This document shows positions 56,421-64,000 of a stretch of DNA of 64,000 nt, in pieces; within the stretch, counting starts at the first letter, position 1; every line of letters begins with the position of its first letter. The position numbers and the translations under genes were made by a program. The DNA comes from Streptococcus mitis (lineage in GTDB: Bacteria; Bacillota; Bacilli; Lactobacillales; Streptococcaceae), in the NCBI RefSeq assembly GCF_001579045.1, contig NZ_KQ970262.1, positions 508,399 through 572,398 on the forward strand, given 5' to 3'. The notes under the pieces are model-generated. The model was not told the origin of the DNA. It saw only the letters and a list, made by a program, of their open reading frames with translations, and ran no database searches.

Positions 56421-59209
56421 TTCGCTTCCTTTTCTGTCATTTCTTTGTACAGATTCAATAAGACACTGAGTCGTTCTTCATCTGATTCAAAAGGCTTTTG
56501 CTGGTAGGCACGTTCTACGATACCATCGATTTTTTCATGTGCTTGACGAAGACGGTCATTCATTGGTTTATTGGCACCACCGTACAACTCAGCCATTGTT
56601 CCACCTTCTTCTTCTCGAACATCCAGCATTTCAAAAACAGCTTCCTCAAGCATATTTTTCCGAGCTTCTGAAAGTTCTGGAATTGGGAAGGTATTATAGA
56701 CCAGCCCAGCTGAATAACTATATCGAGTTTCTAATTTTCCACCGATCGCTTGAAACCATTTTATATGCATTTTAGAAACAAGACATCCAAGTAACCAAAC
56801 TGGAGTATCATACACAATATAGCAACGATTTGAAATAATTGTATCGTCTCCCACAAATCCCATTGGTATATAATCTCTATCTTCTGAAGTAACAGCAGGA
56901 ACTAACAGTTGAAACTTCCCTTCTATTTTCCCCTTAGAAAACATTTCGTCCCATTCACCCCGTTGTACAAATTTCCATGGCGTAGACGCAGTTTCTCTTG
57001 TTCCAGCAGCCTTAGAATTCAGGCGTTCTTGCCTTACATTTTCAAATAATTGATGGAATTCCTGTATTTTATCTAATTTAGTATATTCATCTTGATCAAT
57101 CCAAATAGTATATCTAAAATTTCCATTGATATACTCATCTGCTCCAATATACTTTTTAAAATACACTTCAGTTTCAGGATATCTTTGAACTAATTTATTT
57201 TTATCATCATTTGTCAGTATTAGATATTTACTTCTTGGCATATTCCCAAAGACTATTTTTGGAAAATTATTTAACTTCTCTGAATCATTGTGATTAGATA
57301 CAATAATATCATCTGCAAAAGCTAGATAGGGATTTATATTCTTTCCATAACTTTCTCCCTTATCACTATATATAATTCTTTTCTTATCATTTTTATTTGA
57401 AAATCCAATGATAGTAACTGTAACCCCTGCATTATGGGCCGCACTATTGTTCCATTTAAAAGACTGATACGCAAAGGAAATTTGACCATATCGTAGAAGG
57501 ATATTCCACAAAATTGAAACTTGTTCACCTTGATTTATTGAATTTGTTGTTACAAAAGCATATTGAGCATTTTTACCATAAATAAGGTGAGTTGCCTTAT
57601 AAAACCATCCCGAAATATAATCTAATTTTTTAGAAGAAATTTCTGAACAAATTACACTTTCTAGTTCCTTCTTTTGTTCCAAAGTCATTTTTTTAGAGCC
57701 TATATACGGCGGATTCCCAAATATATAAACTTCGTCATCTGCCTTAGCATTCAAAACAGTTCCCCAGTCAATTCTTAAGGCATTCCCACAAACAATATTT
57801 CCAGCTTCTCTTAAGGGGAGTAGTCTTGGATGGACATCAGCAAGTGCTTCTTCCATCTCCACATTCATCTGGTGTTCCGCTATATACAAGGATAGTCTTG
57901 CTACTTCATGAGCGAAATCATCCAATTCAATTCCTGAAAACTGGGATAGAGAAATCTTAGAGGCATCAGCAATCAATTCTCCTTGATAAACAGCTTTTTC
58001 ATTTAAGGCTTCACGAATTTCTCGCTGTTTGACTAAGATATTAATCTCTAAACGACGAAGTTCTTTATAAGTAATGATGAGGAAATTTCCAGAACCACAG
58101 GCAGGGTCTAAAAATTTGATAGATGCTATACGAGTAAGCAAATCATCTAGCTTGGGTAAGAGTTGTCGCAATTCTTTGCGACGATGGTCCTCGCCAAAGT
58201 CACCACCTCCTATATAGTAGTCAGCTCGTTCTTCTAATTCCGTCAATGCTGCTCGTAAATTATCTAAAAACAGTGGTTTGATAACCTTCATAATATTGGG
58301 CACGCTAGTATAGTGCATACCCGATGTTGATCTTGCTTCTGCATTTGCCACCGTTTGAATCATTGAGCCCAAAATATCTGGATTGATTTCATTCCAGTTT
58401 AGCAATTCCCCTGCTTCAATGAGTAGTTGACGAGTCCTTTTATTGAAAATAAGGTCATGATGTGGCTCCGAAAAAAGCTTACCATTTACATAGGGAAAAT
58501 CTGATAACCACGACTCTAAATCCTGACGACTAAAGTCAGGCATATCTAAAACAGTAAATAGCTTTCTAATACACTCATTCAAGTCATAACCATCTTCGGA
58601 TGTCCTCATCTTAATAACATTTGTGAAAGCTCCCTTGGAGATAATATTTGTATCTTCTGCAAATAATAGAAAAAGAACACGAATCAAAAATAGATTAAAT
58701 GATTTACCATCAGTTTCAGTAATGGCTAGTTCAGGATTGATAGAAATTAGCTCATCATAAAGTTTAGTAAAACGTTCTGCCGCTTTTACATCGGCAGGAT
58801 TTTCCTTCTCATAATCAATCTTTTCAATACCATTCCAAGGCAAGAAAAAATCGCAATAGGCTGGTAAATCATCAAAAGTAATTGCTAAAGTTGACTCTGT
58901 CTGTGTATCCTTTGCATATAATTCTTGAAAATCTGTTGTAATAATAAATCGAGGTTTACGAGCCTGTCCCGACGTCTCTTTATCAATCTCAGTTAACGCA
59001 AGCAAAGGTTGGCTTTCAACTTTACGAAAATACAATTTGTTTTTTATTATAAAATCATTGGAAGCAGTTTTACTTGCTCTTGTTATGGTCGTTTTAGTAA
59101 TATCAAACAATGAAACAAAATCAACAATAAATGTCGATTGATTAAGATTCTCTACTAAAACCTTAGTTCTATCCTCAATCTCAGTGATATTTAATAACTT
59201 TTTAGCCAT
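56417..59209 (-). CDS. N6-adenine DNA methyltransferase, MmeI-like without nuclease domain
   Basis: 930 aa. MmeI-family pattern: GMHYTSVPNIMKVIKPLFLD (~298-317), motif I FLDPACGSGNFL (366-377), acidic FSGIELD (424-430), motif IV GNPPYIG (498-504). A target-recognition region (~590-830) and C-terminal helices follow. In MmeI the N-terminus holds a D-x-E-x-K nuclease; here residues 1-90 are short and lack that motif, so cleavage is probably done by the GIY-YIG partner. The start at 59207-59209 has a GGAGG site. The upstream leader holds a (TA)n ORF and a hairpin. Confidence 0.88.
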   Translation of the reverse strand: MAKKLLNITEIEDRTKVLVENLNQSTFIVDFVSLFDITKTTITRASKTASNDFIIKNKLYFRKVESQPLLALTEIDKETSGQARKPRFIITTDFQELYAKDTQTESTLAITFDDLPAYCDFFLPWNGIEKIDYEKENPADVKAAERFTKLYDELISINPELAITETDGKSFNLFLIRVLFLLFAEDTNIISKGAFTNVIKMRTSEDGYDLNECIRKLFTVLDMPDFSRQDLESWLSDFPYVNGKLFSEPHHDLIFNKRTRQLLIEAGELLNWNEINPDILGSMIQTVANAEARSTSGMHYTSVPNIMKVIKPLFLDNLRAALTELEERADYYIGGGDFGEDHRRKELRQLLPKLDDLLTRIASIKFLDPACGSGNFLIITYKELRRLEINILVKQREIREALNEKAVYQGELIADASKISLSQFSGIELDDFAHEVARLSLYIAEHQMNVEMEEALADVHPRLLPLREAGNIVCGNALRIDWGTVLNAKADDEVYIFGNPPYIGSKKMTLEQKKELESVICSEISSKKLDYISGWFYKATHLIYGKNAQYAFVTTNSINQGEQVSILWNILLRYGQISFAYQSFKWNNSAAHNAGVTVTIIGFSNKNDKKRIIYSDKGESYGKNINPYLAFADDIIVSNHNDSEKLNNFPKIVFGNMPRSKYLILTNDDKNKLVQRYPETEVYFKKYIGADEYINGNFRYTIWIDQDEYTKLDKIQEFHQLFENVRQERLNSKAAGTRETASTPWKFVQRGEWDEMFSKGKIEGKFQLLVPAVTSEDRDYIPMGFVGDDTIISNRCYIVYDTPVWLLGCLVSKMHIKWFQAIGGKLETRYSYSAGLVYNTFPIPELSEARKNMLEEAVFEMLDVREEEGGTMAELYGGANKPMNDRLRQAHEKIDGIVERAYQQKPFESDEERLSVLLNLYKEMTEKEAK

Positions 59210-59235
59210 TAGATACCTCCAAGAAACGCAAAAAG

Positions 59236-59255
59236 CCTACTGGATTTACAGTAGG
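59236..59255 (-). terminator. Terminator-like hairpin directly upstream of the methyltransferase gene
   Basis: CCTACTG-TAAATC-CAGTAGG 7-bp stem on minus, followed by CTTTTTG. It is 19 nt before the GGAGG site of the methyltransferase, so it acts inside the leader: an attenuator candidate rather than an end-of-operon terminator. Confidence 0.7.
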
Positions 59256-59284
59256 TCTCAATCTATATTCTTTGCATTTTTTTA

Positions 59285-59335
59285 TTAGGTTATATATATA
59301 TATATATATATATGCATTTGCGTGGTCCGGTTCAT
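59285..59335 (-). CDS. Leader ORF made mostly of a TA repeat
   Basis: 16 codons, MNRTTQMHIYIYIYIT, then two stops. Ribosome site AAAGGAG (59342-59348) with a 6-nt spacer before the ATG, which is near ideal. The Ile-Tyr run is encoded by the (TA)11 tract, so each gained or lost unit shifts the frame. With 10 or 13 units the frame would read through the hairpin and end at 59202-59204, 8 nt inside the methyltransferase gene. Likely a regulatory leader peptide, not a functional protein. Confidence 0.6.
   Translation of the reverse strand: MNRTTQMHIYIYIYIT
59291..59313. repeat. (TA)11 dinucleotide repeat
   Basis: Eleven TA units plus a final T, the longest simple repeat seen in the window. It lies within the leader ORF of the methyltransferase operon. 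Such tracts change length by slipped-strand mispairing. Confidence 0.95.
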
Positions 59336-59404
59336 TTTGAACTCCTTTAGAATTAAATTTTCAGAGATGCTATAAACAATTCTAATAACTCTCAACCTAA
59401 AACT

Positions 59405-59433
59405 ATTATACCATGATTTCTATTTTTTATAAA
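59405..59433 (-). promoter_or_regulatory. Predicted promoter of the methyltransferase-helicase-nuclease operon
   Basis: Minus -35 TTTATA (59428-59433), 17-nt spacer, perfect -10 TATAAT (59405-59410). It lies just behind the potD terminator and about 70 nt upstream of the leader ORF. Confidence 0.6.
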
Positions 59434-59435
59434 AA

Positions 59436-59458
59436 ACGAACCAGCTTGACTGATTCGT
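59436..59458 (-). terminator. Terminator after potD
   Basis: ACGAATCAG-TCAAG-CTGGTTCGT stem on minus (9 bp with one wobble) followed by TTTTTAT, 17 nt after the potD stop. Confidence 0.88.
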
Positions 59459-59475
59459 TTTTAGTTTATTTACTC

Positions 59476-60546
59476 CTACTTCCGATACATCTTAAATTGT
59501 AGGAAGAGGTCACTATAGATTCCTGTCCATTTATGGTCAAATTTTTCATAAACTTCTAGGTGTTTCATAGTATCTGCATCTGGATAGAAGGACTTGTCTT
59601 CTTTTGTCTCCTCTGGGAGCATTTCCTTAGCAGCTGTATTTGGTGTTGAATAGCCGACATACTCTGCATTCTTGAGAGCATTTTCAGGTTTTAACATGAA
59701 GTTGATGAAGGCATAAGCTGCATCCTGATTCTTAACTGTCTTAGGAATGACCATATTGTCAAACCAGAGGTTACTTGCTTCTGTAGGTACGACGAATTTG
59801 AGGTTAGGATTCTTTTCCAACATCTGGCTAGCTTCCCCTGAGAAAGTCACACCGATGGCAGCGTTATTCTGAATCATGTAACCCTTCATCTCATCGGCTA
59901 CAATAGCCTTGATATTAGGAGTTAGCTCATAAAGTTTATCGACCGTTTGTGACAGTTGTTGTGGATCTTTAGAGTTGAGGCTATAGCCTAGTGAGTTAAG
60001 ACCTAACCCAAGCACTTCACGCGCCCCATCAAAGAGCATGATTGAATCCTTGTATTCTGGTTTCCAGAGGTCATCCCAATGTTCAGGCGCTTCTTCCACC
60101 ATGGTTTCATTGTAGACAATTCCCAGTGTTCCCCAGAAATAAGGGATGGAGAATTTATTGCCTGGGTCAAAGGACTGGTTGAGGAACTCTGGTCCGATAT
60201 TTTCAAGACCTTCAAGTTTTGAATAGTCAAGCGGTACCAAGAGGTCTTCGTCCTTCATCTTGTTAATCATGTATTCACTAGGAATGGCAATATCGTAGGT
60301 CGTTCCACCCTGCTTAATCTTGGTATACATGGCTTCGTTGGAGTCAAAGGTCTCGTACTGGACTTGGATTCCTGTTTCTTCTGTAAATTGCTCCAAGAGT
60401 TCTGGATCGATATAGTCTCCCCAGTTGTAAATGACCAGTTTTTGACTATCTCGGCTATTGATTTTACTATCTAAATGCGTCGCAATTCCCCACAAGACCA
60501 GGATGATGGCTGCAATTCCTGCTAAAAATGAATAGAGTTTTTTCAT
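59476..60546 (-). CDS. potD: Spermidine/putrescine ABC transporter substrate-binding protein
   Basis: 356 aa. N-terminal hydrophobic segment (~7-25, FLAGIAAIILVLWGIATHLD) without a lipobox Cys, so it is anchored by an uncleaved helix or secreted. Mature domain has the PotD/PotF pattern VIYNWGDYIDPELLEQFTEE, ETFDSNEAMYTKIKQGGTTYD and the C-terminal YVGYSTPN. It delivers polyamines to PotBC. Last gene of potABCD, overlapping potC by 4 nt. Confidence 0.96.
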   Translation of the reverse strand: MKKLYSFLAGIAAIILVLWGIATHLDSKINSRDSQKLVIYNWGDYIDPELLEQFTEETGIQVQYETFDSNEAMYTKIKQGGTTYDIAIPSEYMINKMKDEDLLVPLDYSKLEGLENIGPEFLNQSFDPGNKFSIPYFWGTLGIVYNETMVEEAPEHWDDLWKPEYKDSIMLFDGAREVLGLGLNSLGYSLNSKDPQQLSQTVDKLYELTPNIKAIVADEMKGYMIQNNAAIGVTFSGEASQMLEKNPNLKFVVPTEASNLWFDNMVIPKTVKNQDAAYAFINFMLKPENALKNAEYVGYSTPNTAAKEMLPEETKEDKSFYPDADTMKHLEVYEKFDHKWTGIYSDLFLQFKMYRK

Positions 60547-61316
60547 GCTTGCTCCTCCTTCTCACGTGAGATAAAGTAATATCCAACAACTAAGATAATA
60601 CTAAAGAGAAAGACAAGGGCAGACAGGGCATTGATTTCTAGCGAAATCCCCTTACGAGCACGAGAGTAAATCTCGACTGACAGGGTTGAAAAGCCATTTC
60701 CCGTTACAAAGAAGGTCACAGCAAAGTCATCTAGAGAATAGGTGAAGGCCATGAAATAACCTGCAATGATAGACGGAGTTAGGTAAGGAAGCATGATTTC
60801 CTTGAACATCTGAAATTGACTGGCACCAAGGTCATAGGCCGCATGAATCATATCGCCATTCATTTCCTTAAGACGTGGCAAGACCATCAAGACCACGATA
60901 GGAATGGAGAAGGCCACGTGACTAGATAGAACCGCCAAAAAGCCAAGTGAAAACTTGAGTTGGGTAAAGAGAATCAAGAAGCTGGCACCAATCATAACAT
61001 CAGGCGCAACCATGAGGATATTATTGAGTGAAAGAAAGGCTTCTTGGTATTTCTTACGAGACTGATAAATGTAAATAGCACCGAAAGTCCCAATAATGGT
61101 CGCTATCAAGGCTGATAGGAAGGCCAAGAAAAAGGTCTGAGTCACAATCAACATAAGACGACTATCGCCAAACATGGTTTTAAAATGGCTCAAGCTAAAG
61201 CCTGTAAAGCTATTCATGTCGTTACCTGCATTAAAGGCATAGCCAATTAAGTAAAAAATCGGCAGGTAGAGGACAAGAAAGACCAGTCCCAGATAAAGGT
61301 TGGCAAATTTTTTCAT
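60543..61316 (-). CDS. potC: Spermidine/putrescine ABC transporter permease
   Basis: 257 aa from the ATG at 61314-61316 (AAAGGAG site, overlaps potB stop as ATGA); a longer start inside potB is rejected. Six transmembrane helices; the permease EAA-like loop reads HAAYDLGASQFQMFKEIMLP. It forms the channel with PotB. Confidence 0.95.
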   Translation of the reverse strand: MKKFANLYLGLVFLVLYLPIFYLIGYAFNAGNDMNSFTGFSLSHFKTMFGDSRLMLIVTQTFFLAFLSALIATIIGTFGAIYIYQSRKKYQEAFLSLNNILMVAPDVMIGASFLILFTQLKFSLGFLAVLSSHVAFSIPIVVLMVLPRLKEMNGDMIHAAYDLGASQFQMFKEIMLPYLTPSIIAGYFMAFTYSLDDFAVTFFVTGNGFSTLSVEIYSRARKGISLEINALSALVFLFSIILVVGYYFISREKEEQA

Positions 61317-62119
61317 CGTTCTCTCCTTTCCTTGGTCACCCACATGGTGATGAACATGGTCAGGATGAGAATTACACCAATGGTTGAACCCATACCGTAG
61401 TTGTCATTGGTTAGAAAATTCTGTTCAATAGCCGTCCCCAAGGTGATAACGCGGTTCCCACCAATCAAACGGGTCAGCATGAAGAGACTCAAACTTGGGA
61501 TAAAGACAGATTGGACCCCACTTCGCACGCCGTTCATAGACAGAGGGAAAATGACATGTCGGAAGGTTTCCCACTTGGTCGCACCTAGGTCATAGCTGGC
61601 ATTGATGAGATTGTTGTCCATATCATCCAAGACATTGAAAATCGGCAAAATCATAAAGGGAAGCTCGATGTAGCTTGCAACAAAGATAAAGGAGAAATCG
61701 GTAAAGAGCAACTGTTGTGAACCAATTCCGATAAATTCCAAGAATTGGTTAATAGAGCCATTTTGACCAAAAATCCCGATAAAAGCATAGGCTTTAAGAA
61801 GAAGGTTGACCCAAGTAGGCAGAATAATCAGCATGAGCCAGAGTTGACGGTGCTTGAGACGGGTCAAAAAGAGGGCTGTTGGATAGCTGATAAGCAGGGT
61901 CACAAAGGTCACAATTCCTGCATAGAGTACAGAGTTGAAACTCATTTTTAGGTAGGTCAAGTTTTGTGACGCAAAGTAAGATTTATAGTTTTCTAAACTA
62001 AATTGGCCTTCGATATTGAAAAAGGATTGTCCGAAAATCAAGACCAAGGGTGCGAGTACAAAGAGGGCAATCCAAAGCATGTAGGGCACTACAAAGAGTT
62101 TAGAGCTTGTTTTCTTCAT
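61313..62119 (-). CDS. potB: Spermidine/putrescine ABC transporter permease
   Basis: 268 aa from the ATG at 62117-62119 with GGAGGAAAG site; it overlaps potA by 20 nt. Six transmembrane helices; EAA loop [20 protein letters not shown] contacts the ATPase. PotB/PotC heterodimer. Confidence 0.95.
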   Translation of the reverse strand: MKKTSSKLFVVPYMLWIALFVLAPLVLIFGQSFFNIEGQFSLENYKSYFASQNLTYLKMSFNSVLYAGIVTFVTLLISYPTALFLTRLKHRQLWLMLIILPTWVNLLLKAYAFIGIFGQNGSINQFLEFIGIGSQQLLFTDFSFIFVASYIELPFMILPIFNVLDDMDNNLINASYDLGATKWETFRHVIFPLSMNGVRSGVQSVFIPSLSLFMLTRLIGGNRVITLGTAIEQNFLTNDNYGMGSTIGVILILTMFITMWVTKERRER

Positions 62120-63257
62120 CTCTTTCCTCCTCGATTGCATTGATCAGACCTGCTTCTTGCTCTTCAATTTCCACGTATTCTTCGATACGAGCATCGAACT
62201 CTTCTTCGGTTTCGTTGAGACGCATGATATGGATGTCTTCTGGCTCAAAGTCCAGACCGATTTCCTCACCAACGATGGCCTTACGAGTCGAGTGAATCAT
62301 CCATTCATTTCCAAGTTCATCGTAAGCGATAATCTCATAGTGAACCCCACGGAAGAGCTGGGTATCAACCTTAACTTGGAGCTTGCCTTCTTCAGGCAGG
62401 GTAATACGCAAGTCCTCTGGACGAATAACGACTTCAACAGGCTCATTTGGCTTCATCCCCCCATCGACTGCTTCGAAGCGTTTGCCGTTAAACTCAACCA
62501 AGTAGTCCTCAATCATGGTTCCTGGCAAGATATTTGACTCACCGATAAAGGTGGCAACAAAATGGTTAATCGGCTCATCGTAGATATCCACAGGTGTTCC
62601 AGACTGGACAATCTCGCCATCATTCATAACAAAAATCCAGTCACTCATGGCCAGGGCTTCTTCCTGATCGTGAGTGACAAAGACAAAGGTAATGCCCAAT
62701 CGTTGTTGCAGTTCACGCAGCTCATACTGCATGTCTGTTCTTAATTTCAAGTCCAGCGCTGATAAAGGCTCGTCCAACAAGACCACACGGGGTTGGTTGA
62801 TGATAGCACGGGCAATAGCCACACGCTGACGTTGTCCTCCAGAGAGTTTACGGATGGAACGTTTTTCGTAACCTTCCAACTGAACCATCTTGAGAACTTC
62901 CGCTACGCGTTGCTCGATTTCTTTCTTGTCAATTTTACGCAAGCGGAGCGGAAAAGCAACATTTTCAAACACATTCATATGTGGAAACAAGGCATAGGAT
63001 TGGAAGACCGTATGAACGTCACGCTTGTTGGTTGGAATGTCGTTGATACGAACACCGTCCAGCAAAATATCTCCTGTAGTCGCATCCAGCAAACCTGCAA
63101 TGATGTTTAGGATGGTTGATTTCCCTGAACCAGATGCGCCTAAAAGAGTGTAGAATTTCCCTTCTTCCAACTCAAAGTTGATGTCTTTGAGAACCTTGGT
63201 GTTGCTGTCTTCAAAAACTTTTGAGACGTTTTTGAATTCAATAATTGGTTTTTTCAA
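62100..63257 (-). CDS. potA: Spermidine/putrescine ABC transporter ATPase
   Basis: 385 aa beginning with a TTG (63255-63257) read as [19 protein letters not shown]. Walker [13 protein letters not shown] (~38-49), signature [14 protein letters not shown], Walker [15 protein letters not shown]-loop VTHDQEEA, and a C-terminal TOBE-type regulatory domain (~240-350) with an acidic tail. A short ATG frame of eight codons starts 7 nt upstream and overlaps the start. Gap of 159 nt to murB. Confidence 0.95.
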   Translation of the reverse strand: MKKPIIEFKNVSKVFEDSNTKVLKDINFELEEGKFYTLLGASGSGKSTILNIIAGLLDATTGDILLDGVRINDIPTNKRDVHTVFQSYALFPHMNVFENVAFPLRLRKIDKKEIEQRVAEVLKMVQLEGYEKRSIRKLSGGQRQRVAIARAIINQPRVVLLDEPLSALDLKLRTDMQYELRELQQRLGITFVFVTHDQEEALAMSDWIFVMNDGEIVQSGTPVDIYDEPINHFVATFIGESNILPGTMIEDYLVEFNGKRFEAVDGGMKPNEPVEVVIRPEDLRITLPEEGKLQVKVDTQLFRGVHYEIIAYDELGNEWMIHSTRKAIVGEEIGLDFEPEDIHIMRLNETEEEFDARIEEYVEIEEQEAGLINAIEEERDEENKL

Positions 63258-63416
63258 TTGTCATTTATTCCTTCTTTTTCATAGATTAACAGATTAGGGC
63301 TCTGTCAGGCCGCTACTACCTCGTGTAGGAGATTGAACTGCCTACATTCTTCTGCACTAACGATAGGCTTTCACCCCCTTTCCATGACATAGCAGCAGCT
63401 TTTCAAATACAGCTTC
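63258..63416 (-). other. murB-potA spacer, possibly structured
   Basis: Non-coding stretch with several short inverted repeats on minus, for example GTAGG ... CCTAC and GGCCTGACAGAGCCC. It is more GC-rich and structured than usual for spacers here. It could hold a regulatory leader for potABCD; I do not recognise a known riboswitch. Confidence 0.4.
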
Positions 63417-64000
63417 TTACTTGCTTTCACCTAAAATACGGACTTCTCTCTCAAGAGTAACGCCAGAGTGTTCCTTGACTTTTTCGATAACAGACTCAAT
63501 CAAGTCTTCGTAGTCTTTAGCCGTTCCATCTGCAACATTGATCATAAAACCTGCGTGCTTTTCAGACACTTCTACGCCACCAATACGATAGCCTTTCAAG
63601 CCAGCTTCTGAAATTAATTGACCTGCAAAATGCCCGACTGGACGCTTAAAGACCGAACCACAAGAAGGGTATTCTAGAGGTTGTTTGAGTTCACGTAGAT
63701 GCGTCAAGCGATCCATTTCTTGCTTGATAACCTGATGGCTTCCTGGAGCAAGGGCAAATTTAGCTGACAAGACAACAGAACCAGACTCTTGAATAGCTGA
63801 ATGGCGGTAACCAAAAGCCAAATCCTTGACAGACAGGGTCTCAATTTCTCCGTCCTTAGTCAAGACCTTACAAGACTGTAAGATATGGGCAATCTCGCCA
63901 CCATAGGCACCTGCATTCATAAAGACAGCACCGCCGACGCTCCCTGGAATGCCACAAGCAAACTCAAAGCCAGTCAAACTATGACGAAGGGCAATGCGTG
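63417..64000 (-). CDS. murB: UDP-N-acetylenolpyruvoylglucosamine reductase (partial, N-terminus outside window)
   Basis: C-terminal ~193 residues; the frame is open to the right edge (reads [20 protein letters not shown]). FAD-domain motif [20 protein letters not shown], then the substrate domain with [24 protein letters not shown] and [10 protein letters not shown] including the catalytic Ser and Glu regions. It makes UDP-MurNAc for peptidoglycan. murB lies directly upstream of potABCD in the same direction. Confidence 0.95.
   Translation of the reverse strand, partial: RIALRHSLTGFEFACGIPGSVGGAVFMNAGAYGGEIAHILQSCKVLTKDGEIETLSVKDLAFGYRHSAIQESGSVVLSAKFALAPGSHQVIKQEMDRLTHLRELKQPLEYPSCGSVFKRPVGHFAGQLISEAGLKGYRIGGVEVSEKHAGFMINVADGTAKDYEDLIESVIEKVKEHSGVTLEREVRILGESK

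Noticed and set aside
59236-59255. Hairpin as the potD terminator
   Set aside because: potD already has a better terminator at 59436-59458, and the predicted operon promoter lies between the two.
59291-59313. TA tract as a promoter spacer element
   Set aside because: No -35/-10 pair with proper spacing includes the tract; the best promoter is 59405-59433 and the tract lies in a leader ORF with a ribosome site.

Overview
The window looks like chromosome of Streptococcus pneumoniae or a very close mitis-group relative. The grounds are BOX interspersed repeats, a nanC-type sialidase locus, the licD/teichoic-acid polymer cluster, an aro-tyrA-pheA cluster, murB-potABCD and low-GC DNA with GGAGG ribosome sites. 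Almost everything is on the minus strand. Only a sulfatase-type membrane phosphotransferase (42463-44613) and a cytoplasmic alpha-amylase (47812-49266) are on plus. No tRNA, rRNA, CRISPR array or intact insertion sequence was seen.

Layout. 1-1927: end of a V-type ATPase operon (subunit I, cut by the window edge, and a small coiled-coil stalk subunit). 1952-10982: sialic-acid locus, transcribed from an RpiR regulator through nanE, N-acetylneuraminate lyase, a sodium symporter, a YhcH/NanQ-type protein, nanC and an oxidoreductase to a strong terminator; a ROK kinase lies beyond the terminator, next to the V-ATPase genes. 11350-15645: remnant of a Tn5252/ICESa2603-type integrative element at the 3' end of rplL, keeping a RepA-like gene, an orphan C5 methyltransferase, an Spx-like protein and a CPBP protease, with a 15-bp att-like core inside rplL. 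15631-16781: rplL, rplJ, L10 leader and promoter. 16824-26217: MTA/SAH deaminase family enzyme, heterodimeric ABC exporter, msrAB, thrB-hom, mecA. 26418-31856: teichoic-acid polymer cluster. 31982-42346: LCP protein and the aromatic amino-acid pathway. 42463-49266: phosphotransferase, ABC-2 exporter, amylase. 49460-52779: alaS operon under a T-box. 53351-59433: three-gene DNA methyltransferase/helicase/GIY-YIG nuclease module. 59476-64000: potDCBA and the C-terminal part of murB.

Most notable observation. The methyltransferase-helicase-nuclease operon is preceded by a short leader ORF with a good ribosome site whose body is a (TA)11 tract, followed by a terminator-like hairpin just before the methyltransferase ribosome site. 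With the 11 units read here the leader stops right after the repeat. With 10 or 13 units the same frame runs through the hairpin and ends 8 nt inside the methyltransferase gene. This has the shape of a phase-variable leader-peptide attenuator for a putative defence system. The layout is read directly from the sequence; the switching is inference.

How the parts work together. The nan locus releases, imports and breaks down sialic acid and carries a perfect cre match and palindromic operator candidates at its promoter. The aro/tyrA/pheA genes form nearly gap-free operons. The tar/lic cluster and the LCP protein build and attach phosphocholine teichoic acid. pot genes follow murB in the same direction.
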